This document shows, piece after piece, positions 1 to 10,149 of a DNA stretch of 64,000 bases. Where the stretch lies: NCBI GenBank assembly GCA_011947345.1, contig JAAVTG010000254.1, positions 150,528 through 214,527 on the forward strand, given 5' to 3'. The notes beneath the pieces are model-generated. The model made no database searches and had not been told where the DNA came from. It was given only the letters and a program-made list of their open reading frames with translations. Numbering within the stretch: the stretch's first letter is position 1; each line of letters opens with the position of its first letter. The stretch comes from Phytophthora quininea (Eukaryota > Oomycota > Peronosporomycetes > Peronosporales > Peronosporaceae). The translations under genes were made by a program, and so were the position numbers.

Positions 1-205
1 TGTCAGGAAGGTGAAGACATGAGACTGTAAACTCCACATAGCGCGGGTAGAAGCTGTGGGTTATGTCCGGCGTGAAGAGAGTGTTGGGTGTTGTTTACGT
101 CCCGCAGGAAGTCAAGGGCTTGCTTTCAATAGGTGTTACTAGTACTAAGAACATTCGCTTCGCAGCGTACTCCATGACCATGTTAAACACCCCCATGAAG
201 GAGGA
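1..205 (+). mobile_element. Copia retrotransposon scrap (pre-integrase segment)
   Basis: A short open stretch from position 63 reads VLGVVYVP...LLSIG...MTMLN. This resembles the segment between protease and integrase of Ty1/copia Pol, where VLYVP and LLSIG are recurrent; the Copia copy at 59.3-60.7 kb carries the matching VLYVPGL and LISI on the other strand. No LTR, protease or integrase remains, and the right side meets the 3' tail of a LINE near 205. It is a fragment, identified by motif only. Confidence 0.45.
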
Positions 206-838
206 AATTGAATTGATGAAGTGTTTAGCGGATTTCTCGTCTTAAGGTGATAAGCTATCTATCCGTGAGAGTTATGTTCGTGTCGTCCACAAGTGGTGCA
301 TGGGTTCCGGGATATTATTTTCTGGCGGATCAAAGCCAAGTTTTTGCAGCACGCGGACCACGGTAGCGCGGTTGCAATGAAGCTCATGTGCGTGTTGGTA
401 GAGGAATTGGTAGTGCATCTTGAACGAGTTCAGCAGATCGAGACTATTTGGCACTTCAGCTGTCGTTTCCTGGAAATGAATGTCGTTCCTGAGCCGCCAT
501 GTTGCGTGAAACACTATCGCTGTGTAGATCCTCCATAGAAGTATCAGTTCTTTGTGCTCACTTCTCCAGTTCCTGCGGAGGTCTTGCAATCTTGGGAAGA
601 GTAGCAACCTCCAGCTTAGGTCGACGCAAAGAACCTCGACCACCGGCTCCATCGTTCGCTCCACATTGGTTCTAATGACGGGCACGTGAAAAACAGTGTT
701 CTACCGTTTCGATCTCCTGGCATTCCGGACGAACGCAGTTTTGGATGGTAAAATTTAGTTCTCTGAGGAAGTATAGTCGCGAACCGACTGTGAAGTCTCC
801 GAAGCATATTCGTACTATCACATCATGAATTACCGGGT
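206..838 (-). mobile_element. LINE A: 5'-truncated LINE 3' end
   Basis: Read on the minus strand, this has the C-terminal zinc-binding part of LINE ORF2 (FGDFTVGSRLYFLREL, then a Cys/His region) and the 3' untranslated tail. It is homologous to the 3' parts of copies B and E (3.0-4.0 kb and 14.4-15.3 kb) but clearly diverged. The coding part is broken by frameshifts near 690. The tail contains a GATTTCTCGTCTTAAGG motif (231-247) that mirrors the 5' terminus of the family. The 5' side is cut at about 838, where it joins an RXLR gene in frame. Confidence 0.8.
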
Positions 839-1223
839 CGTCCTTCATCAGACGCTTCAGGTTGAGTTCCGCTTCAGCCTTCTTCATCGCTGCCTGGGCT
901 TTCTTGGCAGCAGCCTGTGTTTGCTTAGCTTCCGCGGACGTCCTCTTCAAACCATTCGCGCCACCGCCAAGCAGGTTCTTGATGGACGAAAACGAAAACC
1001 TTTCTTCTTGAATCCCATCGGCGGAGTTGGGGGTGGTGTCGATTGACTCGAGGCTTCGTAGACGTCTCGCCCCGTTGCTTTGGTTGATGATGAGCCCTTG
1101 TGTCGAAGTTTACGACCTCAAAGGCGCAGTGTCTGGAACACTCGCAGCTGAGGAGAGCTGACTACCGATCGTCAACAACACAAAGGTCGCAATGAAGACC
1201 AAGTGGAATATCGGCAGACGCAT
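672..1223 (-). pseudogene. RXLR-1: RXLR effector pseudogene fused to LINE A
   Basis: An ATG at 1223 opens a hydrophobic signal peptide (about residues 1-27). The same frame holds RRLR at codons 53-56 and EER at 73-75, then an Ala/Lys/Gln-rich stretch. These are the features of a secreted RXLR effector, which in oomycetes acts inside plant cells. A TAA at codon 38 lies between signal peptide and RXLR. From about codon 128 the frame runs directly into LINE A ORF2 and stops at 672, so the effector C-terminus is missing. An internal ORF starting at 950 spans the junction. It is a pseudogene unless the stop is bypassed; closest relatives in the window are RXLR-2, -4 and -9. Confidence 0.8.
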
Positions 1224-1265
1224 CGAGGAAGCTAAGACGGGAAGTTGCTTGTTGCCTTGAGGAGC

Positions 1266-1278
1266 GAGTTCGGAAATA
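1266..1278 (-). promoter_or_regulatory. Inr/FPR-like promoter element of RXLR-1
   Basis: On the minus strand this reads TATTTCCGAACTC, 43-55 bp before the ATG. It aligns with CATTCCCAAACTC-type boxes at the same distance before RXLR-2, -8 and -9, and resembles the oomycete initiator plus flanking promoter region. Confidence 0.5.
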
Positions 1279-1980
1279 CAACGTTTTGTCGTTTGAATAA
1301 CAGTGTCGATGTACGATAATCAAGGAGATTACAACCTGTTTACTCAAGGAGAATCCCGTTGGGATCTCTTAGGATCCTACAGTGAGTGTCAATGATGATG
1401 AATCTATTATACATTTTCACAACCTCAAATCCGATGCACGAGCAGATGATTCGCAGGCGCCTCCCGGTACATCTGGGGGAGGGGGCTTCGATTACCGAGT
1501 ATTTGTGAGTTCTCAATTTGCGATACTAAATCTAAGGTCTGGAATGCAACGCTAGAGCGTTGGGCAGCGTGAAGGTGAAGTTAACCGTGTCGGAGGCGAA
1601 ATAGTTCTGGGTTGCAGTTGATGAAATTGCCGAAGTGTGACGTTCGCTTTAGTCGGCGCAGGATGGTGTGATACTGCCCGTGTAGATTCTGGTCTGCGGT
1701 TCTTAGATCGTGTGCTCCAAATTTTGCACTTATAGCGGGGAAGGGAAGACTGGACAGCAGGCAGTCTCGGCAGTACATGTAGTCCACATCTCAAAGAAGA
1801 CTCGTTTGAGATTGAGTCCGAACTGTATGCTTCCTCAAGGGACGTAAATTCAGCCATCGGTATTATAATTCTCAAGCAACTCCAATACAGTACAATCTGA
1901 TCGTGCAGTTGGATTTGGTATCGTCCAGATGCTGTGAAGCGACAATGTTGAACCGGCCACAACGCCCACATAGTCCCGTA
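1279..1980. other. Intergenic space between divergent RXLR-1 and RXLR-2
   Basis: About 0.7 kb separates two divergently oriented RXLR genes. Open frames on the minus strand at 1552-1971 and 1581-1787 have no recognisable domain, and I treat them as chance. I see no transposon protein here. Confidence 0.4.
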
Positions 1981-1988
1981 AGCTTGTT

Positions 1989-2007
1989 CTCATTCCCAAA
2001 CTTTCTC
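1989..2007 (+). promoter_or_regulatory. Oomycete Inr + FPR core promoter of RXLR-2
   Basis: The sequence CTCATTCCCAAACTTTCTC fits the oomycete composite core promoter (initiator TCATTYY followed by a flanking CAWTTT-like element). It lies 33-51 bp before the ATG at 2040, a usual position for the transcription start of a short-leader oomycete gene. Confidence 0.65.
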
Positions 2008-2039
2008 TCACAACAACAAGCAGCTTCCTCGTCTTCTCC

Positions 2040-2731
2040 ATGCGTCTGCCTGTGCCACGCTTCATTCTCGCCATCACGACGGTTGCCATGCTTGCAATCG
2101 GTCTGCTCGCCTCGGCTGCTAGTGTTGACGACATCGACACCTTGACAATGGGATCGCCAGGGTTGGCACGCTCACTCGAGGCGGCGCCAAACACCGAGGC
2201 AAGACGTCTACGCGGCTTCGAAACACTTGATTCCGACCAAGAAGAGAGACTGTCGCTTTCGTCCATCAAGAACGCGCTTGGTGTGAAGAAGACACCACCT
2301 GAAGTCAAACAAGCTCAAGAGGCGCTCAAACTCGCCAAAGCTGAAGCCAAGAAGACACCACCTGGAGTCAAACAAGCTCAAGAGGCGCTCAAACTCGCCA
2401 AAGCTGAAGCCAAGCTCAAGAATGACCTGATGAACGAAAAGTTCATTGTCAAAACGTTCGAACAGGCCGTGGAAGGCGTCAAAAAGCCCTCAAGAGAGGA
2501 GATCAGGAGAACGCGCTTCACTTCGTACCCGATAACATCAAGAGTATCGTCGAAAGGGCGGCAGGGGACGATGCTTACTTGTACTGGGCGTTTTGGGCGA
2601 TGAGGGGTAAGGTTAGTCCAGACTCGGCCTACTCGGCGCTCAAGATTTCCCACTCCAAGATACCACAGCACCTCCATTTTTACGATAGATACATTGCATT
2701 TCTTAAACGCCAAAGCAATGTAGGGGCTTAA
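2040..2731 (+). pseudogene. RXLR-2: RXLR effector with a C-terminal frameshift
   Basis: The ATG at 2040 follows a good core promoter. Residues 1-27 form a signal peptide, RRLR is at 55-58, and the dEER motif DQEER ends at residue 70. A 21-residue Lys/Ala-rich unit is then present twice. From about 2515 the open frame leaves the family: homology to the C-terminal helical WY-type region of RXLR-4 and RXLR-8 continues in another frame to a TAA at 2729-2731, while the frame from 2040 stops at 2603. So a one-base shift near 2505-2525 splits the gene. The 187-residue product would keep signal peptide, RXLR and dEER but have an unrelated C-terminus. It is either a pseudogene or a truncated variant. 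Confidence 0.8.
2286..2411 (+). repeat. 63 bp in-frame tandem duplication in RXLR-2
   Basis: Two 63 bp units (2286-2348 and 2349-2411) each encode KKTPP(E/G)VKQAQEALKLAKA plus two more residues. They differ at very few bases. The paralogue RXLR-4 has one unit, so the duplication is specific to this copy and recent. Confidence 0.9.
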
Positions 2732-2904
2732 GCGGCTGCTGCCGAATAGATAAGCAATGAAGTTTGTGTGGGAGACTTCATTTTGCGCAAAGCAAATAGT
2801 ACGAGTACTACTAGAATGTTGGTGGTGCAGCGGCATATTCAAAGTTCTGAAGAAACGCACTCTCAAATCGCCTGCTACCGTTTGGAATTGCTGCTTGGAC
2901 ACGC

Positions 2905-4026
2905 TCTGAGTTGAGTTGAAATGATTTGATTAACTAGTTAGCGGGTTCTCTCGTCTGGAAGGTGTAGCTTAGACAATCTATCTGATCAAGAATCCATTCG
3001 CAGAATTCAGCTAAACTCGCGGGATCCAAATACTCTGCGGTCGTTCTAGAAGAATGTCCTTCGGAGGATCAAACCCCAATTGCCGGACTAGTTCTGCAAT
3101 CGCTGAGGAATCGCAATGAAGATCCGTCGCATGCTGGTAAATGAATTGGTAGTGCATCTTAAAGGAACTTTGCAGATTAGCAACGTTAGGCATTTCTGCC
3201 TTCGTCTCACGGAAATGAATGTCGTTTCGCAATCTCCATGTGGCGTGGAAAACAATAGCAGTTTGCACTTTCCAAAGAAGCAGCAATTCTTTTTGCTTCT
3301 CTCTCCATCTTGTGTGGATGTTTTGTAGCTTTGGAAAAAGCAACAGCCGCCAGCGTAGAGATGGTCGAAGACTGATGACCACGGAGCCCACAATTGGCGC
3401 CACATTTCTTCAAGGCTGGGCACGTATAAGAGCGGTGCTCAACCGTTTCGATAGCTTGACACGTAGGACGAACACCTTGTTGAATATTTGGGTCCAGTGA
3501 TCTTAGGAAGTAAAGCCGCGAGCCCACAGTCAAATCACCAAAGTACAGGCGCAGCATTATGTCATGGACCACAGGTAGGAGAAACCCACGAAGTGATAGG
3601 AAGCTCGACAATGTTTGACGAACGCGTTGTCTAGGGCACCCAAAACCTTCCATCGGATGACGATCCATATCTGGTACTTCTTGAAGGAGTTTTGTCCAAT
3701 CTTGAAGTCGCAAGTATGGGAAGAAGCGCGCCTTTGGCTCAGTTGGAACCAGTCCATTAACTTTCACTCCAAATACTGGTGGTGTGTTTGAAATTGCCAC
3801 AACTCGAATACCCCCAGCTTCAGGATCCGGTAGAACACGATAAAAACTTGCGTCAACTGATGATAAAGCCGAAATATATCATGCAGAACAATTTGAGATC
3901 CACGGGTAGGATGAAGCGCTGAACATACTTTAGTGAAAAAGTAGTGGACGACGGCCAACAGCGATTACCATCCAGGAAGTCTGCAAAACACCAAAATGGG
4001 TGTTCTGCAAGTGCGCGGCATAAGTT
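2905..4026 (-). mobile_element. LINE B: 5'-truncated copy of the C/D/E LINE family
   Basis: This is nearly identical to the 3' end of copy E (14.3-15.4 kb), with scattered substitutions and small indels. It encodes the ORF2 C-terminus including the zinc-binding region (VGSRLYFLRSLDPNIQ, ETVEHRSYTCPALKKCG). Homology to E stops at about 4026, so it is a 5'-truncated insertion. It ends 174 bp after RXLR-2 and runs antisense to that gene. Positions 2944-2962 carry the inverted terminal motif. No target duplication was found. Confidence 0.85.
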
Positions 4027-4149
4027 AATGGCCTTCTACAGTATGTGGTTTTATGCTTTTTCTATAAAATCCTAATACTTACTAAGATGATTTCTCGTTT
4101 GGAAGGATACCGCTCACATCGAACCCTAATCCTTCCCTTACGAAGAAAC

Positions 4150-6220
4150 ATGGCGGTGATGGCCACCTCGATGGCCGATCACCTGCGCGCGCAGGAGTAC
4201 TCACGGATCCGTCGGTCTGCGACGACCTTGCTGTCTGAGCCCCCGTCTCGGAGGAAGTAGCAGCAACACTTGCCCAGGCGTACGAGAGAGAAGACACTTC
4301 ACCCGAAGAATACCTTGCGATCGTGACAAAGCAACGGGCCTTCAATCCAGCCCCTACCAGCCACGCCGTAGTGATCAACACCGGCTCGTATTGCTCCAAT
4401 CTGTCGGTGCCTGTTATTTTGAAGTCGTTTCTCCAAGATCACGGCAACGAGACTGTCAAGGACGTGCTGTCCCATCACGGTGTGGTGAGGCTGGAGAAGA
4501 TCTCCTCAGGCGGCGTTCTTATTCATGTGCGTTCGGCAGAATTTGAAACACAGCCGGATGGAGAAGAAGTCAACTTGCTCGGAAAGAAGTTCACGATCAA
4601 GCATCAGTCATTCCTGATGAACAAGTTTTATCTGGACATCTCCAGTATTCACTCCACGAACGAAGCGAACGCGTTATTCCTCGGGCTATCTGCACTGGGG
4701 GCGTGTCCACTGCACTTTACGCCACGAGACGTCAACCTCGAGGCACAAATGGCAACACCTACGTGGCGTTTCTACTTCGGATCGACTGCGCCTCCGCCGT
4801 GTCTGATGGTTCGTCAGTACGTCACGCACCAACTCGTGCATGGACGACACTTCTACTTGGCTAGAGGAAAACACTCAATGGAACCACCAGTGAGAGCATC
4901 TTCTTACCGCCAGTCCAATTACGCCGTTGTACTACCCTTTGGAGATAGCCCTCACGAGAATGAAGATCGCTCCAAGAGACAAGAAAGCGCTATCTCAGCG
5001 AGAATCAGCACCCCCATTACGGCGCACGCGAGGCTCCCAGACCCCACAGCAGCGGCTTCGGAGCCATGGCATGGTCAAGGAAAATAACCCATTTCTTCTA
5101 GACGAAACCATGACCGCGCAGATAACTCGCAGGAAAATCAGCAACCACTCGCTGATGAACAATCCAGCGCAAATTGGGATTTTGCAGGAGATTCAAACTC
5201 CGATACTGATATGAACAAGCAGCTTGAATCTGGTTTCAAGCGCTTGGAACCGTCCTTTGCTCACGAGAACGCATTTGCTGCGCTCGATCTGCCGGTATGT
5301 GACTTAGAGGTCATCCTCCCTGAACTGGAACAGGGTGTTTCTGCTGGAATTGCAATCGTACCGCATTTAAACTTCGAGAAGGGTGGAAGCGTCGATGGAC
5401 GCGCTCCTGCCAAGAAGAGGGCAACTAAACCTACCCAGCATGGCGATAGTGAGGACCTACTACTACAAGAAGCTCTGCTACTTTCCGAAAAAGAAGCGCA
5501 ACTGATGGTAGAACAGGGTCGTATCGCAAGCAATATCGAACACTACAAGGAGGCCGAAGAGATGCTTCAGGGATCCAAGATCATGGACAGGATTGTCCGA
5601 TCAATGGCCAAGTTCCCGTGAACATGGACAAAGGCAATTCTGAAAGATCTAGTTGCTGGTGGATCTCAGACGCTTGACTTTGCCGGTATTCATCTGTGGA
5701 ATCGCATTTCTGCGGAGGAAAGCATGGACGATGATGACAATATCAGTATCAGAACATTTCACGAACGAGTCTCTAACCTCAACCTCTCCATGGGTAATTC
5801 ACGTGATGAGTACTCATCTTACTTGAAAGACGCGTTCAACAACCTGTCAGAGGTTCAAAAGAATTAGTGGAATTTACTCCGTTGGCTCAGCATTTTCGAA
5901 TTGATGGCACTGAGCATGTGTCCCGCAGACTTCACTCAACGCGCGTGGCTACATTTTCTTGTGGATCACCTCGGAGAAGGTCTGCCACACACTGCAGTAA
6001 AACTTCTTTCTGATCAAGAATTGCTACAACTACTTAGATCCCCAGTGGGGAAATGATACTCAAGACCGCGAATAATGTAGCACCTGGAAGTGCCCTTATT
6101 GCGGGACTGGAAGCACTACGTCCGAGCTCTCTCACTTCAACTGATCTCCCTGTTTTAACTACGAATTTGTTGACACTCCCGCAAACAGCCTCTGCAATGG
6201 AAGCAGAGCCATCAACATAA
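4150..6220 (+). pseudogene. LINE C ORF1 (broken)
   Basis: The first protein of the bicistronic LINE, of unknown domain type, is probably the RNA-binding partner. The ATG at 4150 (MAVMATSMADHLRAQEY) aligns with D and E. The frame shifts near 4240, reads on through about 5087 and again from 5211 to 5621, and has further stops near 5619 (a TGA in place of Trp) and 5865. The terminal TAA is at 6218-6220, immediately before the ORF2 ATG. Relative to the 645-residue E frame it is full length but not translatable as one protein. Confidence 0.8.
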
Positions 6221-8021
6221 ATGATGAGCGGAATGGACGTTGGTGAATCGTGTAAAATATTGTCATGGAACGTGCGTGGGGTCAAAGGCGGTGGATACCC
6301 GTTGATTTCAATGCATCTAAAATATTTTTATTTCTCGTGCGTACAAGAAACTCGCTTCAAGAATGAGAGGCAAGCAAGTCGCTTTAAGTATTTAGTCGAG
6401 CAAACCTTCAGAGGCCGTGAATTCCTCTCGGATAAAAATGGTGACACCCAACAAGAAACATATCCCCGGAGTGGAGGCGTAGCGACCATAATTCATGGCT
6501 CGTGTCCAAGTCTTGCACAAGCCACAGTGATGTCAGAAGCAACAATTTCTAACCGCTATCTGTTAGTGCGAATGCCATGGAAAAACAATATTTGCTACAT
6601 CCATAATGTGTACGCACCGAACGATGCGGCATCGCGAAAGGCTTTGTTCGAACAGCTTCCTGTGGAATTCGAAGATAATGCAGTGCACATTGTGTGCGGT
6701 GATTTCAACCTAGCCGTAGAACCAAGTGTGGATGCCAGCTCGAATCACCCCAGTACAGACTCCAGCAGGAGGAGTCTGCAGTTGTGGTTAACGGAGATTG
6801 ACGCTGTAGATGTGTGGCGACTCCACCATCCATCTGCACGAGTTTTCTGGGCCGCTTCCAAGGATAAATCGGATTGATTACATTTTTCTGTCAGACGATT
6901 TGCAATCGGACTGCTACCATGACTCAGGATACTCTGCGTGGGAAAATGGAGGCGACCATCTTGCGCACCATGTAGAACTAACCCCATGGCATCATCCCAC
7001 TGGTATAGGTTTCTGGAGACTGCCGGATTGGCTCTTGCAAATACCAGAACTCCAGATGGATATTGTGGAGGAAGCCAAGCTTCTTCTACCAGTACTTCGT
7101 GCATAAAAAATCCCGGTTTAGTGTGGAAAAATGGAAGCAAAAGATGGAAGCGTACCTTAAACGTTGTCAACATAACCTGCGTGTATCAAGATATGCTAGC
7201 ATAAATCTTGCTCGAGAACGTTTAGAAGAGTGTGCTGCAGCCGTGACGACAGAAGATGCAAGCGATCAAGACGAAATTAGCTACTATTTCGCCAGACAAT
7301 GATACAAAGAATGTCATGATGAATGCAATACCTTTGGATGTAATCGGGGCTTTGAACAAACCGTGACTGCAGCTGAAAAAGTACCAAGTTTTTCTTTCGG
7401 CCGCCGCGATACGAACTTCGAAATACTCCATTTCGATCGATACGAACTTGAGCTGGTGAAGAATCAACCGATCCTACTGAAATCTGTCATGGCTTTCAAG
7501 AGCATTGGGGGAAATATTCGGCGACCCTCACTTCTCAGCTGAAGAGCGAGAGATTGACATGGCGTCTCAACAAACCTTGCTTGATAGCATCGAGCGCCGA
7601 CTATCCTCAGAGGTGACCAGGGATCTTGACAGCGAGTTGGCCGCAGAGGAGTTTGCCTGTGCGATCAAGAAACTAAAACCTCACTCAGCACCGGGTCCAG
7701 ACGGCTTCACCAGTGATTGTTTTCGTCTAGATCCGGGCGTTTTGGAGAAATACTTGCGATAGTTTGTGGATATCAATTGGAACGTGGAGTTCTACTTCCA
7801 CATCAGCGATATTCCTCCGTGGCACTACTGTTTAAAAACGAGACCGATCTGAACCGGGAAACTTTCGGCCAATCACACTGATGCCCGTTGAGGTCAAGAT
7901 ATTATCGCGAGTATTAGTGAATCGCCTTAGACCACACATTTCTAAGTTAGTGCATCCGGATCAAAAGGGCTTCATACCGGGGCGTCGGATTGACCAGCAG
8001 GTAATGCTAGTCCGCGATCTC
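6221..8021 (+). pseudogene. LINE C ORF2: endonuclease and start of RT (broken)
   Basis: ORF2 starts at ATG 6221 with no gap after ORF1. The frame to 6877 is an APE-type endonuclease: SWNVRGVKGGGYP near the start, QETRF, VCGDFNL, and IDYIFLSD in a shifted frame at about 6870. The linker and the N-terminal RT block (HSAPGPDGFTSD at about 7680, DQKGFIPGRRIDQQ at about 7970) are in different frames. Copy D cuts the RT at 8021, before the catalytic region. Confidence 0.8.
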
Positions 8022-8083
8022 GATTTCTCGTTTGGAAGGCTTCCGAACAGATCGAACCCTAACCCCTCCCTCGGAGAAGCTTA

Positions 8084-10149
8084 ATGGTGTCCATGGCGTT
8101 GTCAATTGCGGATCACCCGCGAGCGCAAGAGTACTCGCGCCTGCGTCGTTCGGCAACAACAGTGCTCGTAAAACCACGAGTGTCTGATGAAGCAGCTGAG
8201 AGACTAACTGAGCTTTATGAGCGAAACGATGCGTCCCCACAGGAGTATCTCTCGGTCGTGACGGCTGAAAGGCCCTTTACGCCCCCGGTGGTGCGCCGTG
8301 CGGTCGTCATCGAAACAGGAACGTTCTGCGCATCCACTGCAGTCCCCGTGATTTAGAAGTCCTTCCTGAAGGACAACCACAACGCTGTTGTGAAGGAGAC
8401 CCTGTCGCAACACGGAGTGGTGATGGTAGAGAAGATTTCATCTGGAGGTGTTCTCGTCCGAGTGCGAACTGCTGAGATTGCGGACAAATTAGTCGGGCAA
8501 GATGTGGATTTGATGGGAAGGCGTTTTACTATTAAACGCCAATCGAGCTTTATGTCGAAGTTTTACTTGGATGTTGCTGGTATTCACTCCTCAGAGGAAG
8601 CGAATATGCTGTTCTTGGCGCTATGTGCGTTGGGAGCAAGACCGTTCTTCCTTACTCCGCGGGATGTGAATATGGAGACTGAAGTTGCCATCCCGACATG
8701 GAGGTTCTACTTCGGGAGTGAAGACGCACCGAGCCTTTTAAAGGTTCACGGTTATGTTACGCATCAACTCGTATTCGGAGGAAACATGTACGTGGCGCGT
8801 GGGAAGCACATCTATCCTCCTCCAGCCCGCGCAACAGCGTATCGTCAATCCCGGTATGCTGTGGTGCTACCGCTTGGAGAAGAGCTGGAAACTCGGCTCA
8901 ACGGCAGCAATACATCTTCTGCTGCGGAAGTGGTGAGTGCAGACTGCCGCAAATTGAACGACGAAGAAAGAACGATAACGGATCCCCCTACCTTTGAGGA
9001 GGACTCGGTGAGCATGTCGGACTCGGATATAGGTGAGTCTAGTGGAATGTCCAACACCTCAGCTGTAAGTAACCTCAAAGTGAATCATGGCCCCCAAGAG
9101 GTGCAAATCGGTTTAGAGGTGAATGATCCAAGCTTTACAGAGCCACCCGAGTCGAATGACAGCGATGAAGAGATGACCCGCCACTTGGAGACGGGTTTCA
9201 AACGAACTGGGAGGTCATTCGCCGACGCAAGCCCCTACGACCTATTGGATAAGCTGGAGTGCGCCTTCGAAGCGATCAGCCTATCCTTCCCAGAAGATAT
9301 AACGCCGGGAATCCTTGTTGTGCCCCATCTCGCTCGCAAGGAGGAAACAGCATCATATGATGAATCGCAGTCAACTAAAAACGCAATTTCAACACGTCTC
9401 GAGACGAAGACCACATCATTGAAGAAGCGCTTCTAGTTTCTGAGCAAGAAGCTAAAAGTATAGTACATCCGGACCAAGTAGCGGTGAATCTTCAACGCCT
9501 GCGCCCAGTGTCTGATCACCTGCGTAACTCCAAGAATATGGACAAGATCATCGAGTTCATGCTGTCGCTACCACTAGCGTGGACTATGGCATTTTGCCAC
9601 GATTTAGTTGATGGTGGGAAATGCACACATGAATTGGCAGATATTCACAGGTGGAACCGTATTCTTGCAGCCCAAGTTGAAAATGACACCGCCAAGTCGT
9701 TTTACGAAAGGATGCAAGAACTGGGAGTGCCAATCCGCAATAGTCGAACCAGCTATGTGGAATACATAGCATCCGTCTTCAGCAAGCTAATCAGCGCTGA
9801 GCAAGATCAGTGGAAAATTTTACGCTGCATCAGTACTTTTGAGATGCTTGTCATCAGCTCATGCCCGTACATTTACAGAAATCACGACTGGCTCAAATAT
9901 TTGATAGAAGTCAGAGATTCTGGTCTTCCTCACGCTACCGTCAATCTGCTGTCGGACACGACGCTGTTGGCCGTGCTCCGCTCCCCTTTAGGACGCCAAA
10001 TTCTTAACGCTGTCCGTGTTGCTGCTCCATCAAGCGGAATTCTTGCTGAATTGGACCAATTGCGTGTAGATGATGTTACTCTACCTGGCATTCCAGAACT
10101 TCCGGTGTCGATTCTTCGAACCACCCCCAGGAGGAGAGAGCACAACTAA
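8084..10149 (+). pseudogene. LINE D ORF1 (one nonsense, one frameshift)
   Basis: The ATG at 8084 starts a protein colinear with the E ORF1. The frame is interrupted by a TAG at 8354-8356, continues in the same frame from about 8357 to 9436, then shifts, and the C-terminal part (NSKNMDKIIEFM...) runs from about 9484 to a TAA at 10147-10149. Unlike C and E, its N-terminal segment reads through KPRVSDEAAERL without a shift, so D shows the ancestral frame there. The TAA overlaps the ORF2 ATG as TAATG. Confidence 0.85.

Larger units (their letters stand above)
4089..8021 (+). mobile_element. LINE C: full 5' end, lacking its 3' half
   Basis: The 5' terminus GATTTCTCGTTTGGAAGG at 4089 matches copies D and E exactly where their flanks diverge, so this is a genuine 5' end. 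ORF1 and ORF2 follow. Copy D starts at 8022, inside the RT region of C. The rest of C is not found after D, so a deletion or rearrangement followed the nested insertion. Confidence 0.85.

Noticed and set aside
1552..1971. 139-residue minus-strand ORF upstream of RXLR-2
   Set aside because: Overlaps the RXLR-2 promoter, no recognisable domain, and conflicts with another frame at 1581-1787.
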